A stretch of 42,357 nucleotides of DNA from Rhizobium terrae. Its GTDB lineage: Bacteria; Pseudomonadota; Alphaproteobacteria; Rhizobiales; Rhizobiaceae. The notes under the pieces were generated by a model. It saw only the letters and a program-made list of their open reading frames with translations. It did not search any database and was not told where the DNA came from. The position numbers and the translations under genes were made by a program. The first letter of the stretch is position 1; each line of letters begins with the position of its first letter. Shown piece by piece: positions 9,991 to 19,366 of the stretch. The stretch spans positions 1 through 42,357 of the forward strand of contig NZ_QJKM01000029.1 in the NCBI RefSeq assembly GCF_003425685.1. Direction: 5' to 3'.

Positions 9991-10761
9991 TCACGCTTGC
10001 GTAGCTGTCGGGTCGTTGAGGCGTCGGCGTTTTCGGCCCGCGTTACCGGGTCGTCTGCGTGACCGGCTCGGTCCATTGTTTCGGTTTCCGACCTCGTCGG
10101 AAGAGGATGGCATGGCTCCATCGGGGCCATGGTTTTGCCTGGTTTTGTCTCCTGCCGTGACATCCTTTTTTGGTAACCTCACACCCATGCTGAGCGTAAG
10201 ATTCGGGACTCCCTCTTCAGGCATGTTGTTATATAAAACCTGATAGCCCGCACAAACGACGTAGGCGCAATTGGGCATCACGCCTAGCTTGTCCGTATGC
10301 TCGAATGCCTTACCGATACACTCGGGAGGCGAGTAACCAAGCGTATCAGACCTCGATTCTGTTTCCATATTTCCATCGATACACTTCAATACTCCCCCGT
10401 CTTTGGCGACGTAAAAGTAGTTGCAACGGAATGCCGGCTTCTCGGGTAAATCATCCAAGGTGAGGTCGAATACCTGCATAAGGAACCGCTCGACCCCTTT
10501 CTTATTCAAATCCGCTTCGGTTGGTTGAAACGGCGTTGTCCCGCCAAAGACGAAGTAATATCTATGCGTGCCATTCACAAGAATGACATACGCTTGCCCT
10601 TCGGGAAACCGGAGCCAGGAAGCCCGGTCGGAGTAGAGATGCTCTTCTGGTTCCGGGGTGCCTTCGGAGGACGTTGGTTCGGCGGAGCCTTCACCGGACG
10701 CCGGCACCGACGACAGCCCGGAAGAGGTGTTACTATCAGACGAGGGGTTTCCGGAAACCAT
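9991..10761 (-). CDS. Orphan protein with C-terminal KR-rich NLS, 256 aa
   Basis: Start at MVSGNPSSDSNTSSG, context CATCATGG. A Ser/Glu-rich N-terminal 45 residues precede a beta-rich domain (QAYVILVNGTHRYYFVFGG). Cysteines occur in FRCNYFYVAKDGG and PPECIGKAFEH, which may be a degenerate version of the family domain. The C-terminus is basic (SRSRRRPGNAGRKRRRLND), fitting nuclear import. About 180 bp upstream lies an element shared with the gene at 11089-12456. Confidence 0.55.
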   Translation of the reverse strand: MVSGNPSSDSNTSSGLSSVPASGEGSAEPTSSEGTPEPEEHLYSDRASWLRFPEGQAYVILVNGTHRYYFVFGGTTPFQPTEADLNKKGVERFLMQVFDLTLDDLPEKPAFRCNYFYVAKDGGVLKCIDGNMETESRSDTLGYSPPECIGKAFEHTDKLGVMPNCAYVVCAGYQVLYNNMPEEGVPNLTLSMGVRLPKKDVTAGDKTRQNHGPDGAMPSSSDEVGNRNNGPSRSRRRPGNAGRKRRRLNDPTATQA

Positions 10762-10936
10762 GATGATGAGAAGCCGCTGTTCGGTGCGGGACGACAAGCG
10801 ATGATGGTGAGGATGGAGGGCTCCGGGAGAGCCTGCGGCAGGGCGGCGGAAATCTCGGGTCTTGCTTGTTTTGGGCATGCGTCGCCCCGGGCAACCGTCT
10901 GGCCTGCCCGCACCTTCGCCGCACGCGGTCGCGCCT

Positions 10937-10961
10937 CCCCCGACCACGCCACAGGGGCTCA
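10937..10961 (-). promoter_or_regulatory. Shared upstream element, copy 1
   Basis: Minus strand GAGCCCCTGTGGCGTGGTCG, centred about 185 bp before the ATG at 10761. Nearly the same sequence occurs at 12637-12661 at almost the same distance from the ATG of the next gene. Confidence 0.5.
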
Positions 10962-11088
10962 TTCGCCTGGAAAATGCTGGACGTTGTGGCGTTGACGAAT
11001 TCCAGCATGCCCCGAGTTGGCGAACACCAGAGACCCACGATCCGCCGTCGGTTCAAAGGTCGCGGGCGCGTCGCCGTCCCATGGATGT

Positions 11089-12456
11089 TCAGAGTTTCCT
11101 CTTTTTTAAGGGGGGCGCGTCGTCGGAGGGCTCGTCGTCTCCCTCGTCCTGACTGTCAGGGATCCGCATGGCCCTCTTCCTGGTCCTGTCTGTGGTTGAA
11201 CTCGAAGGGGCGCCCGGTTCAGTTCTCGTTTCCTCACGTTGGTGCTTTTGGAAAGGATCTAGGTCCTTGCCTTGTTCCGCGCAACAGATTTGAAGGAGTG
11301 CATCAAATGCCGGGTTTCTTAGTAACAGGGTGCTTTCCTTGTCGCCTGTTGTTGGCCTCTTTTCGTCACCCTGTAGGCCGTTCTTGTCACCCTTGCTCCC
11401 GTTGCCCGCCTCCTCCGGGCCGCTGGAGCCGCTCTCCTCGTGATCACTGGAGAGCTCTATGGCCTCTGCAGCGGTCCTGCCGGCTGCAGCGCCGGGCCTC
11501 TGCCTCGCTGTCTCCGGGGCTGTCGTGACGCGACTCTTGCTCCCCTCCTGCCCAACGTCCAGTGGCTCAAAGTCGTCATCATCACTGCTCTCGTCTCGCT
11601 CCCCAGGGCCGTCGGGGCCGCTATCTTTACTGTCATCAGAAAGATGTCGAAGGGATGCGCCCGGCGGTGTGACAGGCCTCTCCACCGAAGTCTTCGGGGC
11701 TGCAGCCCCAGGCTTCCTCCTTCCAACTGATACACGCGGTTCGTTCGTTCCACTGTCGTCACTAAAGCCGTCCCATTCGCTCCACGTGTCATTGCTCTGC
11801 TCATCGTCCTCCTTGCGTGCTCTTGCAGCTGAAGTGGACTGCTGCGCTAGACGCAATTCACGACGAGAGACTAACCGCCCTGGAGCCGGAACCTGCGGAG
11901 GCTTGTTTGTCGTCGGGAAGTAGCGACGGGGCTGGGCAATCCTTCTACCCTGGGAATCTTCCCATTCTGAACGCTGGTTGCCTATTCCAACGTGTGGCGC
12001 AGCCTCATCGAGGTCGGCGGTGAGGTCATAAGAATATGTGGAAAGCCTAAAGAAAAGCATGTGCTCGTAGACTTTCCTGAGACCCAACACAAGGTGCGCC
12101 TGATTTTCCGTAATGAAAGCGAGGCGGCGGTTTTGGAAAGCCCGCGTGAAAACCTGAGCGGCCGGCATTCGATGGCGCTCATTGCAATCGGCGCCATAAT
12201 CATAGTCCTTAGCATCATCCCGAATGCGAAGGCAGGAACCGAAGCCTTTTTCTCCGTACCGGCACTTCCGCGAGTCGATTCGAAGTTGCCGCCGCTCCGG
12301 GGCTATGGCGACGATTTCACTGTCGTTAAAAGTTTCGCCCGGTGAGTGAGTAAAATGTACTTCGACGGGTCGAGCCTCCACTAGTGGCAGGACTACCCGG
12401 GCTAAAATTCTCCGCAAGTCATCGCGCAGTGCATTCCAATCCTTTTTATTGGGCAT
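11089..12456 (-). CDS. CxR...CxxxH family protein with SUMO-interacting-like motif and C-terminal NLS, 455 aa
   Basis: Start at MPNKKDWNALRDD, context CACCATGC. The N-terminal 155 residues include SCLRIRDD (C75, R77) and DCNERHRM (C91, H95), the family motif. The rest is long, acidic and Ser-rich. EAIELSSDHEES (about 331-342) matches a phospho-type SUMO-interacting motif: a short hydrophobic core followed by SSD/E. The protein ends PPLKKRKL, a classical monopartite nuclear localisation signal. Together these point to a protein acting in a eukaryotic nucleus; the molecular role is unknown. Confidence 0.6.
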   Translation of the reverse strand: MPNKKDWNALRDDLRRILARVVLPLVEARPVEVHFTHSPGETFNDSEIVAIAPERRQLRIDSRKCRYGEKGFGSCLRIRDDAKDYDYGADCNERHRMPAAQVFTRAFQNRRLAFITENQAHLVLGLRKVYEHMLFFRLSTYSYDLTADLDEAAPHVGIGNQRSEWEDSQGRRIAQPRRYFPTTNKPPQVPAPGRLVSRRELRLAQQSTSAARARKEDDEQSNDTWSEWDGFSDDSGTNEPRVSVGRRKPGAAAPKTSVERPVTPPGASLRHLSDDSKDSGPDGPGERDESSDDDDFEPLDVGQEGSKSRVTTAPETARQRPGAAAGRTAAEAIELSSDHEESGSSGPEEAGNGSKGDKNGLQGDEKRPTTGDKESTLLLRNPAFDALLQICCAEQGKDLDPFQKHQREETRTEPGAPSSSTTDRTRKRAMRIPDSQDEGDDEPSDDAPPLKKRKL

Positions 12457-12636
12457 GGTGCGATAGCCACGCCGGCACGCTGGCAACGCGACGTTGAGAT
12501 GGAGTGTTTTGAAGGGCCACTGGCGACGCGGGAAAATGTGAGCCTCGGCGAAACCTCGCCTGTTTGCACGTGTCGCCGGCACGCGGCTGCCTGACGCGGT
12601 TGCACGTGACTGTCCGCCACAGCCAGCCGCATCCTC

Positions 12637-12661
12637 CCGCGACCACGCCACAGGGCTCGTT
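12637..12661 (-). promoter_or_regulatory. Shared upstream element, copy 2
   Basis: Minus strand GAGCCCTGTGGCGTGGTCGC, about 185 bp before the ATG at 12456; same spacing as the copy at 10937-10961. Conservation outside the coding region suggests a control element or recent duplication. Confidence 0.5.
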
Positions 12662-13209
12662 CGGCCGGCGATGCTTGGGGCTGCGCCCAAAACGATCATC
12701 CGTCGCGGGCGAATTTTGTGTGAGGGGAGGCTATGAACAAGGGCGAGGCAATCGAACGACAGCCGGGACGGTTGGACGGCGGCCCCTTGTAGCAGGCGCA
12801 ATTTTTGTTTTGCATCGCCGAATTGGGGCAGCGACACAGGGCGCATGGAGGTCTCGGCGAAACGTTTAGTGGAAGCGGCCCTGAGGGTCAGCGGTCAAAG
12901 CGCCGACAGTGGGCTTCATCTCCGGTTTCCCCAGCGATTGCGGGCGCTGTGAACTGGCGATTGGACGTGGTTCCAGCGGTCCCCCACATTCTGGCGGGCC
13001 ACCAGACTGTCCGCCAGCGAGGCACCCGATCTGCACTTTCGGGCGCTGTGGGGAAGAAGGTAGCCAGATCTGGCGCCGGGGATTTTACTGCATTGCAGCG
13101 CCGCTGCGGAGAGCTGCATGAACAGGTCAAGGCTTCAGGTTCTCACGAGGCTGCGGATTTCAGAAGGTGTGGATACGGCGAGCGAAAACAGCATTCAATT
13201 GACAGGATC
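12662..13209. other. Intergenic, no gene seen
   Basis: No convincing frame. It separates the promoter of the 11089-12456 gene from the 3' end of the gene at 13210. Confidence 0.35.
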
Positions 13210-14016
13210 TCAAGCGACACATGCTACAGGATATCCAAGACCGACCGCGACCGACCACGTTTCCCATCTGTCATCCTCCACCTTCGCGCGTTTGTCCGGC
13301 CGATGCTCCTCCCCGTCGTCCCCGTCGTCCCGCTTTCGTCTCTCTCCCAATAGCCCGGCCTCTGCCACCGCTGGACTTTCACAACGGTTGACAATGTCGT
13401 CGATGACCCAGGGCTCTGGAGAGCCAGGTAGAGATGTTGGAGGCGTGGGTGGAGCCCGCAGATCAAATTCTGCGCCGGGGAACAGGAGTTCACACCACGC
13501 CTCATCCTCAGCTTTTTCGTTGCCTGCTTCATCTTTTTCGTCTGCTTCCCCGATGGCTTCGGGGTTCAGCAACTCAGGATACATCTCCAATCCGAATGCG
13601 AGCGCCAGCGCCGACATGCCCTCCCGATAGCGCTGGACAAGCTCCGTGGCCATCGTCGTTGTCTTCTTCTCCGTCATGTTGAGCCCCGGCCCTATGGAGA
13701 TCGAGAACGCATCGTGAAGCGTGAATGGTCTGCCCTCAGAACGCTTCCGAGCTCCGGTGGCCAGGCAATTATTGTCCGAGGTATTGGTCCAGAAGTCCTC
13801 CGGGCTGAACACCATCATCGGCGAAGGCAGGTTGCACGGCAGTTTGTTCCCGTCGAGTTCGCCGTTGCAATAGATGATGTCGATTTGGTCGCTTTCCTGC
13901 CCCTCGAAGAAGTCGACGCCAGGCAGCGTCGAAACTATGGTGAAGCGCAAGGAGATCTTGTCGGCTCGGGCAGTCATGCGGATAATCCGGTCAATGATCG
14001 CGAAATCGGTTTCCAT
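13210..14016 (-). CDS. Orphan protein with Myc-like NLS, 268 aa
   Basis: First ATG after a TATA box, context CACGATGG. The N-terminal 155 residues look folded (KISLRFTIVSTLPGVDF; DIIYCNGELDGNKLPC) and may be a diverged member of the cysteine-motif family. An acidic linker with PPTPPTSLPGSPEP follows. DKRAKVEDD (about 243-251) resembles a classical monopartite nuclear localisation signal. The C-terminus is short and hydrophobic. No known homologue recognised. Confidence 0.6.
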   Translation of the reverse strand: METDFAIIDRIIRMTARADKISLRFTIVSTLPGVDFFEGQESDQIDIIYCNGELDGNKLPCNLPSPMMVFSPEDFWTNTSDNNCLATGARKRSEGRPFTLHDAFSISIGPGLNMTEKKTTTMATELVQRYREGMSALALAFGLEMYPELLNPEAIGEADEKDEAGNEKAEDEAWCELLFPGAEFDLRAPPTPPTSLPGSPEPWVIDDIVNRCESPAVAEAGLLGERRKRDDGDDGEEHRPDKRAKVEDDRWETWSVAVGLGYPVACVA

Positions 14017-14096
14017 CGTGAAGGCGTGAACAATATCGCTGACGAGAAACTTGACCGGGCAAAATCCTGAGACGACGGTTTTTTGGGGGCGCTCGG

Positions 14097-14104
14097 TATT
14101 TATT
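14097..14104 (-). promoter_or_regulatory. TATA box (AATAAATA)
   Basis: Minus strand GGGAATAAATACCGAG, about 85 bp before the ATG at 14016. The core AATAAATACCG is nearly identical to TATAAATACCG upstream of the (+) gene at 33710. No ATG in the leader. Confidence 0.55.
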
Positions 14105-15824
14105 CCCTGACATGGAACGCGATGGATCCATGCGTCTCACCCGAGATAAGCTAATGGTGCAAGCGAAAGCCACGGATCACTCTCCATCGAGCTGAATGGA
14201 ACGGGCTTGGTCCATCTAGGGTGCCAGGCCATTTCGGGGAGCTGATGATCCTTGCTTCCATGAACCGGACCCACCCGCTGCGACCAATGCCGTCGCGCGG
14301 CATTTTCCTGGCGGACATCATGACTCGACACGAGATCCTCACCCGCCGTTCGATTTCACGAGGCATCAGACAATTGATGGAAGCAGGAAAACACCGGCGT
14401 TCCCATTCCAGGCGAAAGAGCAATGGAAAAAACCATGGTATTCCGGCCGCGCCGTACGAAATACAAATCCTCCATCCCTGGACCGGCGACACGGAATAAT
14501 TATTCTCGATATATAAAATGCGAATAAATTCATGTTTTCATTGCGAGATGCCTGCCACGGGTGAACAGGCCGTATCGGGATCCTTCAGATCTGCTCTCCG
14601 CATTTGCCTTTTGCTCCCGGCCATGGGGTCCTCCCGCAATGGCTGCGGCGGTCGCGCCCCGGGTGTTGGCGCGCGAGGATGGCCCCGAGCTTCTGTTCTC
14701 CAGCCCCAAATGTCGGCGCCACAGTGTTCTCAGGGGGAATGTCTCGGCCCAGTCTGCCTCTCCGTCACCTGACGGCACCGCTGGCGGCCTGGTGCGCCAG
14801 TTCTCCTTTTGGGGGCAGGATGCCTCGTCCGCTGCCTGATTGCAGCGCCTGTTTTCTGCCAGTCCCTTCCCCTCAGGGGCGAACGCCAGCGTCACCCGCG
14901 CCCTCCACGCGCTGTCCGGCACGCGTCGCCCCCTTCTGCAAATCCTGATCGTCCTCCTGGCTCACCAGCCTCTGCCGCCGGTCGTCGTGGTCTCATGGGG
15001 CGGGCGCCACTGCTGCTGCATCATCCGACGGGCCAGTTCGCCGGCGCCTGATCCCCCTCGCCCCGTCCTCCCACGCTCGCATACGATGGGGCTGTCGGAA
15101 AGCGCCCCAGGGCATCCCGTGCTCCCCAGGCTGCCGTCGCGATGCAGCGTGGACCGCCCGTGGACCATCCGTGGACCACCTGTCGCGCGAAGATCCGACC
15201 ATCCTCCTCGACGACGCGATGAAGACCGTCATCCGGGCAGGGCCGCGAATGCGACAACGATACCGGTTCGGGATTGGCGTCGACGCAAGCGGATATCGAC
15301 CTGATCGTCAGGAGATGAATAGCCTCCACGGGAAGGAAGCTCGACGAGGAGGACGCGAGGAAAACACAAGCTGTCCGGCGGTCGTCCAATCAAGCTGCGT
15401 CAGGAGCCGCTCGCAGCCATGCATGATGCGACGCCGGGGAACAGCTGCCGTGGAGGAAGGCGCATTCATGGGTCTTGGATGGCTGCTCCCTGTCCGGACG
15501 GCGCAAAGGAAGGCCGACGGCGCATGAGACCCGTGTGCTGGTGCTGCCTGAGCCCCTGGTCCGGGAGTTGATAGGCTGTCCCTCTGGGGGTTGCGAGCGA
15601 CGGGATCCAATACCTTACTCCTTTTGGAACAGAATGCGCATCGCCGCCCGTAGCACGATGGGTCGCCACCTCCAGCCCCTGGTGTCTCGCTTCCCGACCG
15701 GCCTGGCGAAGGTAGGACACGCGGCATGGGCAGCAGCGCAATGACCGTGATCACCCACCGGCTCCTGCTTGGAAACAAACAAGGCTCAGGTGAATGGAAA
15801 GTTGATCCGATTAATGTAAATAGA
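14105..15824. other. Intergenic 1.7 kb, possible orphan promoter at 14505-14517
   Basis: An AT-rich TATATA core at 14508-14516 could drive a short minus-strand frame from the ATG at 14436 (context ACCATGG, preceded by an in-frame ATG at 14475), but the frame stops after 26 codons and I found no convincing intron to extend it. The GC-rich rest holds only shadow frames. Confidence 0.3.
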
Positions 15825-16991
15825 CTAGCTTACAGGGACCGTATTCTGTCGCGACCGCCCACGGAAGAAGAAAGCACGAAATCTGCTCATTACCCCAGCG
15901 TCTGCTGGCGGATCGCCGCGTGACATTCCGCTATCCACGCCCCCCTTTTCGGCGTGGATGTTTCCCCCCGACGAGCCGGGTAGCGCAGGCTGAACGCTTT
16001 TCCTAACATTTGGAAACGCTGCAAAGGAGCGCGCCCTTGTAAGCACGGGCAGCCTTGGCTTTCGACCAGCGCCAGGGAGCTTGAAGCGAGGGATTGGGGG
16101 CAGCGGCGGCGGGACTATCTCCCCCGCTGGTGGTCGCAGTTGTCCGTGGGACGTCGCCGGTCTTTGCGAGCTTGGTGGTGTCCCGCCCGCCTCAGGCGCA
16201 GCTACAGGCGAAATGGGTACGGTGCTGTCCGGCTCGTCGAGGAGACCCTTGAATTTCCGCCATGACGAGGCGGAGTCACAGTAAGTGTGGGAACTTGTGC
16301 TGCTACCGGTACTGAACACGGCGGAGTCTGCGTTGCTACCGGTACTGGACACGTCGGAATTTGTACGGCTCCTGTGAACCTCTGGCCCGAGACTAGTGGT
16401 GACTGAGGTGACGCTGGAATTGCCGAGGCTCCCGCTACTCTCGCGTCTCGGGACAGTGGTGACTGAGGAGGATACGCTGCCGTGGCGCGGTCTGGTCCCA
16501 TCCGCTCTGATGGTGGTGGTCGGGCTGGCGGGTTGCCGAACCGAACCATCGTCCTGTAGCCTGCTGCGGCATTGTCTCTTGTAGTCCCCAATCTCAATGT
16601 GAACGTCGGACTTCGCTTGGTCGGACAGGCCTTCGGGGACAAAAGAGGTAACTTCTTCTTCCAAAAAGCCTATGAGGGTCGTTGATGCCTTCTCGGGTTC
16701 CTCGTGACATAGTTCGTCCCAGGGCGGGAATTCGGTCGGGTCCTGTGCAAGCTTGACGCAGCTGCATTGGGTGATGGCGAAGCTGAATCCAGGGAGTGAG
16801 GGGGAAAGTGACAATCTTGATGTTTTGCATGCCATCCACAGCTGCGTATACGTACGATTGGAGACGTAGACGTCGATCGCGTTTGGGAGAGGATCGAGAG
16901 TAGATTCCAAGGGAGCTTCTTCTGGGGTATTGCCATCCTCAAAGACAAGGCGAAGAACCCATCCGTCATATTTTATTACAACAACCTTCAT
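15825..16991 (-). CDS. Ser/Thr-rich orphan protein, 388 aa
   Basis: Start at MKVVVIKYDGWVLRLVFEDG, context CAACATGA; the leader back to a weak ATAAC-type box at 17086-17094 has no ATG. Residues 1-140 are a predicted folded domain with IEIGDYKRQCR at its end. Residues 150-265 are strikingly Ser/Thr-rich with short repeated phrases (SSTGSNADS, STGSSTSS). Then come a proline-rich stretch (VPPPLPPIPRFKLPG) that could bind SH3/WW-type modules and a basic tail (MSRFRAFFFRGRSRQ). No acidic tail or clear NLS, so it may act outside the nucleus. Function unknown. Confidence 0.55.
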   Translation of the reverse strand: MKVVVIKYDGWVLRLVFEDGNTPEEAPLESTLDPLPNAIDVYVSNRTYTQLWMACKTSRLSLSPSLPGFSFAITQCSCVKLAQDPTEFPPWDELCHEEPEKASTTLIGFLEEEVTSFVPEGLSDQAKSDVHIEIGDYKRQCRSRLQDDGSVRQPASPTTTIRADGTRPRHGSVSSSVTTVPRRESSGSLGNSSVTSVTTSLGPEVHRSRTNSDVSSTGSNADSAVFSTGSSTSSHTYCDSASSWRKFKGLLDEPDSTVPISPVAAPEAGGTPPSSQRPATSHGQLRPPAGEIVPPPLPPIPRFKLPGAGRKPRLPVLTRARSFAAFPNVRKSVQPALPGSSGGNIHAEKGGVDSGMSRGDPPADAGVMSRFRAFFFRGRSRQNTVPVS

Positions 16992-17109
16992 GTTGCCGGT
17001 CGGAAGTTGCTGATGCGATGGATGGAGAAGATCTGTCGATGGCGAAATGGCTGACGGCGATGAAGTTCGATAGCCGGGGAGAGAGCGTTATTTCGTCCCG
17101 ACAGCGATC

Positions 17110-17516
17110 AGAACCCGGGCATTGATATTCTTTGTCAGATCATGCGTTTCCGGATCGGCTGAAGGTCAACATGCAGCACCGCGTCCAGTGGTTGGCCGTC
17201 GAGCCCGGCTGGTCGGCCCCTTTTTGGGGCGCTGGGGAACCCTGAGCGTGCGGGCGGTGGCTGAACGCAACAGGCAAATCACTCATGCTGTCCCCGCGGA
17301 TGACGGTCTATTTACGCGTACAAGCTGATCCTGTGGACCCCTGCTGGTGACACAGCGCCCCCGGCCGCTAAGATATGGGTCCGGAAGGGACGGTCCCATC
17401 CCGCCATGGTAGTGGTGGCGCGATAGCCTGTAGCTCGGGGTCTCAGGCCAGTCAGTCAGCACAGGCAGGCGAGGGTCTACAGGCTTTCACGGCTGTCACG
17501 GAGCATCTCAAGGGCG
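17110..17516. other. Intergenic, no gene seen
   Basis: No supported frame, repeat or RNA gene noticed. Confidence 0.35.
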
Positions 17517-18101
17517 CTAGCACTGAAGCGTCAATTGGGGAGCGGAACTAGAATACAGGGGGCCTGGGGCATTCGTTGTGTGTGGAAATCTCGAGGTCCG
17601 GCTGGAACGCACAACCTTTTCCCATTGCTCTCTGCCATCTAGACGCCAATGTAGAGTAGGAAGGTCCTCAGCTGCATCGCCTGCTGTTGTTTCGCTGTCG
17701 GTCTCGGATATTAATTTGTCATAGAGCTCAAAAAGCGTCCCGAAACCCGAAAGAAATTCGCCAGGAGTAGTCTCTCCTGTCGGTCCAAGGCGCTCCCATG
17801 CCAAGTGCGCCAACTGGTAGGGCCAGCGGCTCCTGAATTCTTCGTGAACGACGGTGCAAAGGATTGTTCCGTTCGCAATGATGATAGCTCCGTCCGCGCC
17901 AACGAAGATTTGGTACTGGTATAGATCGGATCGTCTGTTGTTCTGTAGGACTGACTGGAGAACACCAGCTCTAGCCTGACTGAAACGGACATGAAGCTCT
18001 GCTACTGCCTCGGATTCCGTTGACCCATCGCTTGAAGATGAACAGTTGAAAGTGGCTCGGAGCAAAAGTCTGGTTCGACAGAACTCAATACTCTTCCACA
18101 T
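17517..18101 (-). CDS. Orphan protein, 194 aa
   Basis: First ATG after a TATA-like box, context CACGATGT (MWKSIEFCRTRLLLRATFNC). A compact alpha/beta protein with a hydrophobic strand GADGAIIIANGTILCTVVHE near residues 75-95 and a helix WPYQLAHLAWERLG, then a short Ser/Thr tail. It lacks the long acidic tail of its neighbours. No family recognised. Confidence 0.5.
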   Translation of the reverse strand: MWKSIEFCRTRLLLRATFNCSSSSDGSTESEAVAELHVRFSQARAGVLQSVLQNNRRSDLYQYQIFVGADGAIIIANGTILCTVVHEEFRSRWPYQLAHLAWERLGPTGETTPGEFLSGFGTLFELYDKLISETDSETTAGDAAEDLPTLHWRLDGREQWEKVVRSSRTSRFPHTTNAPGPLYSSSAPQLTLQC

Positions 18102-18225
18102 CGTGTCTCCCTCTTGGGAATCGCGAGGGCCTCGGTGTCTTGGATGAATTGGATGTTGATCGACCTGGCGAGAGTTGGAATTTCCGGACAATGTGACGAG
18201 CGGATACGAAGACCGGGAGCTATGT

Positions 18226-18234
18226 TTTTATTTG
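18226..18234 (-). promoter_or_regulatory. TATA-like box (AATAAAAAC)
   Basis: About 125 bp before the ATG at 18101; ATG-free leader. Confidence 0.4.
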
Positions 18235-18239
18235 CTCAT

Positions 18240-19366
18240 GTGGAGCCATAATCCGGATTGTCCTCACTGGCATACGCGGCGGACAGCGCCACCGGTCGCA
18301 TGATCCTGGCTTTCCCTTATTCAGGTGGTGCTTGCCCCCAACGAGCGGCGATCATCGCCCGCCACGGAAGGTCTTCTCAGCACTCCCCCCCTGAATGCTC
18401 ACCGTGGTGATCCAGGCCCGATCGTCCCAGACCGGTGTCCCGTGTGGTCGCGGAAGAGAATGGAATGTGACTGACGGAAATGATCCGTACTCCCGGTGGG
18501 CAACGATCAGCGTCGGCGACCAAACCCGCATTTTCCTGACTGCCGAGCAATGCGCTCAAACCGCAACCCTTGCAAGCGACACACCCTTTCGCCTGACAAA
18601 TATTGTGGCAGCCACCGTAATCAGATGTTTGGGGGAGAATGAACTGGCCGCGTGGGGTGCATCCTTGATCTCGCCGTCCAGCCATGGTTCCCGGAGCAAT
18701 CAGCATGTGCCGTAGAATGGTCGCCGGGGGCTCCACTTCGCGAGGGTGCAAGGAGCCTATCGCATGCGCCAGGATGGGTCGCCTGCATGCGCTAGACCCC
18801 CATCGTAAGATGAATGGTCGATAGTTCGGGGCGGGGAAGCTTCCCGGCTCCCCCAAAGGTTGCACGGCCCGGAGCATCCCCTGTCCCGCATATTAGCTCT
18901 CGAACCGTGCTCTGCCAGCTCGGATCAGTGTCTTGTGTTGTGCAATCCTCCTGACCGTGTCGCAGGGAAACGCGGTCTCGATCGGTCGCGAGAAGCTCCG
19001 TTTGAGCGTCAATTCCACAGGCAATGCCTCGAGGAATTTTGCAGCGCAGCGCGACATAAAAAATCCAGGCAGCGCCCAGTTCAAATCATTTGGACAGTTG
19101 ACCCGGGGGATCGGCGCAAGCTCCAAAAATAGGCGGGGGGACTGCAGCCATGGCCCTGACATTCGGGCGGCGAAGCTGCTGCGCGGACGATTGTCCCGAC
19201 CGTCTGGTACCAGCCGCATGGGAGCCGTGAATAGCCTCGCGTCGATTTCAAAGCCGCGGATCGTCGGAAATCGCACTGTCGACACTGACGCCCACGGGAC
19301 GGATATTTTGTGACATTCACGTCGAGCTGGCCCGGCGATATGCTGGAGGCAGAAGGATCGATTGAG
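18240..19366. other. Intergenic 1.1 kb; one doubtful (+) frame at 18395-18715
   Basis: The 106-codon plus-strand frame (YSRWATISVGDQTRIFLTAE) has reasonable composition but no TATA box, ribosome-binding site or homologue I recognise. Frames on both strands at 18890-19310 overlap and cannot be told apart. Confidence 0.25.

Noticed and set aside
9991..10962. Longer N-terminal extensions of several minus-strand frames (also 12846, 9778, 6643, 39104)
   Set aside because: The extra residues are low-complexity, overlap shared promoter elements or TATA boxes, and often begin at non-ATG codons.
14151..14492. Minus-strand 113-codon frame under the TATATA at 14510
   Set aside because: The first ATG downstream of the box is in another frame and ends quickly; the only intron joining them lacks a branch-like motif.
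18395..18715. Plus-strand 106-codon gene
   Set aside because: Composition is acceptable but there is no promoter, ribosome-binding site or recognisable family, so it is left as a doubtful frame in the spacer note.
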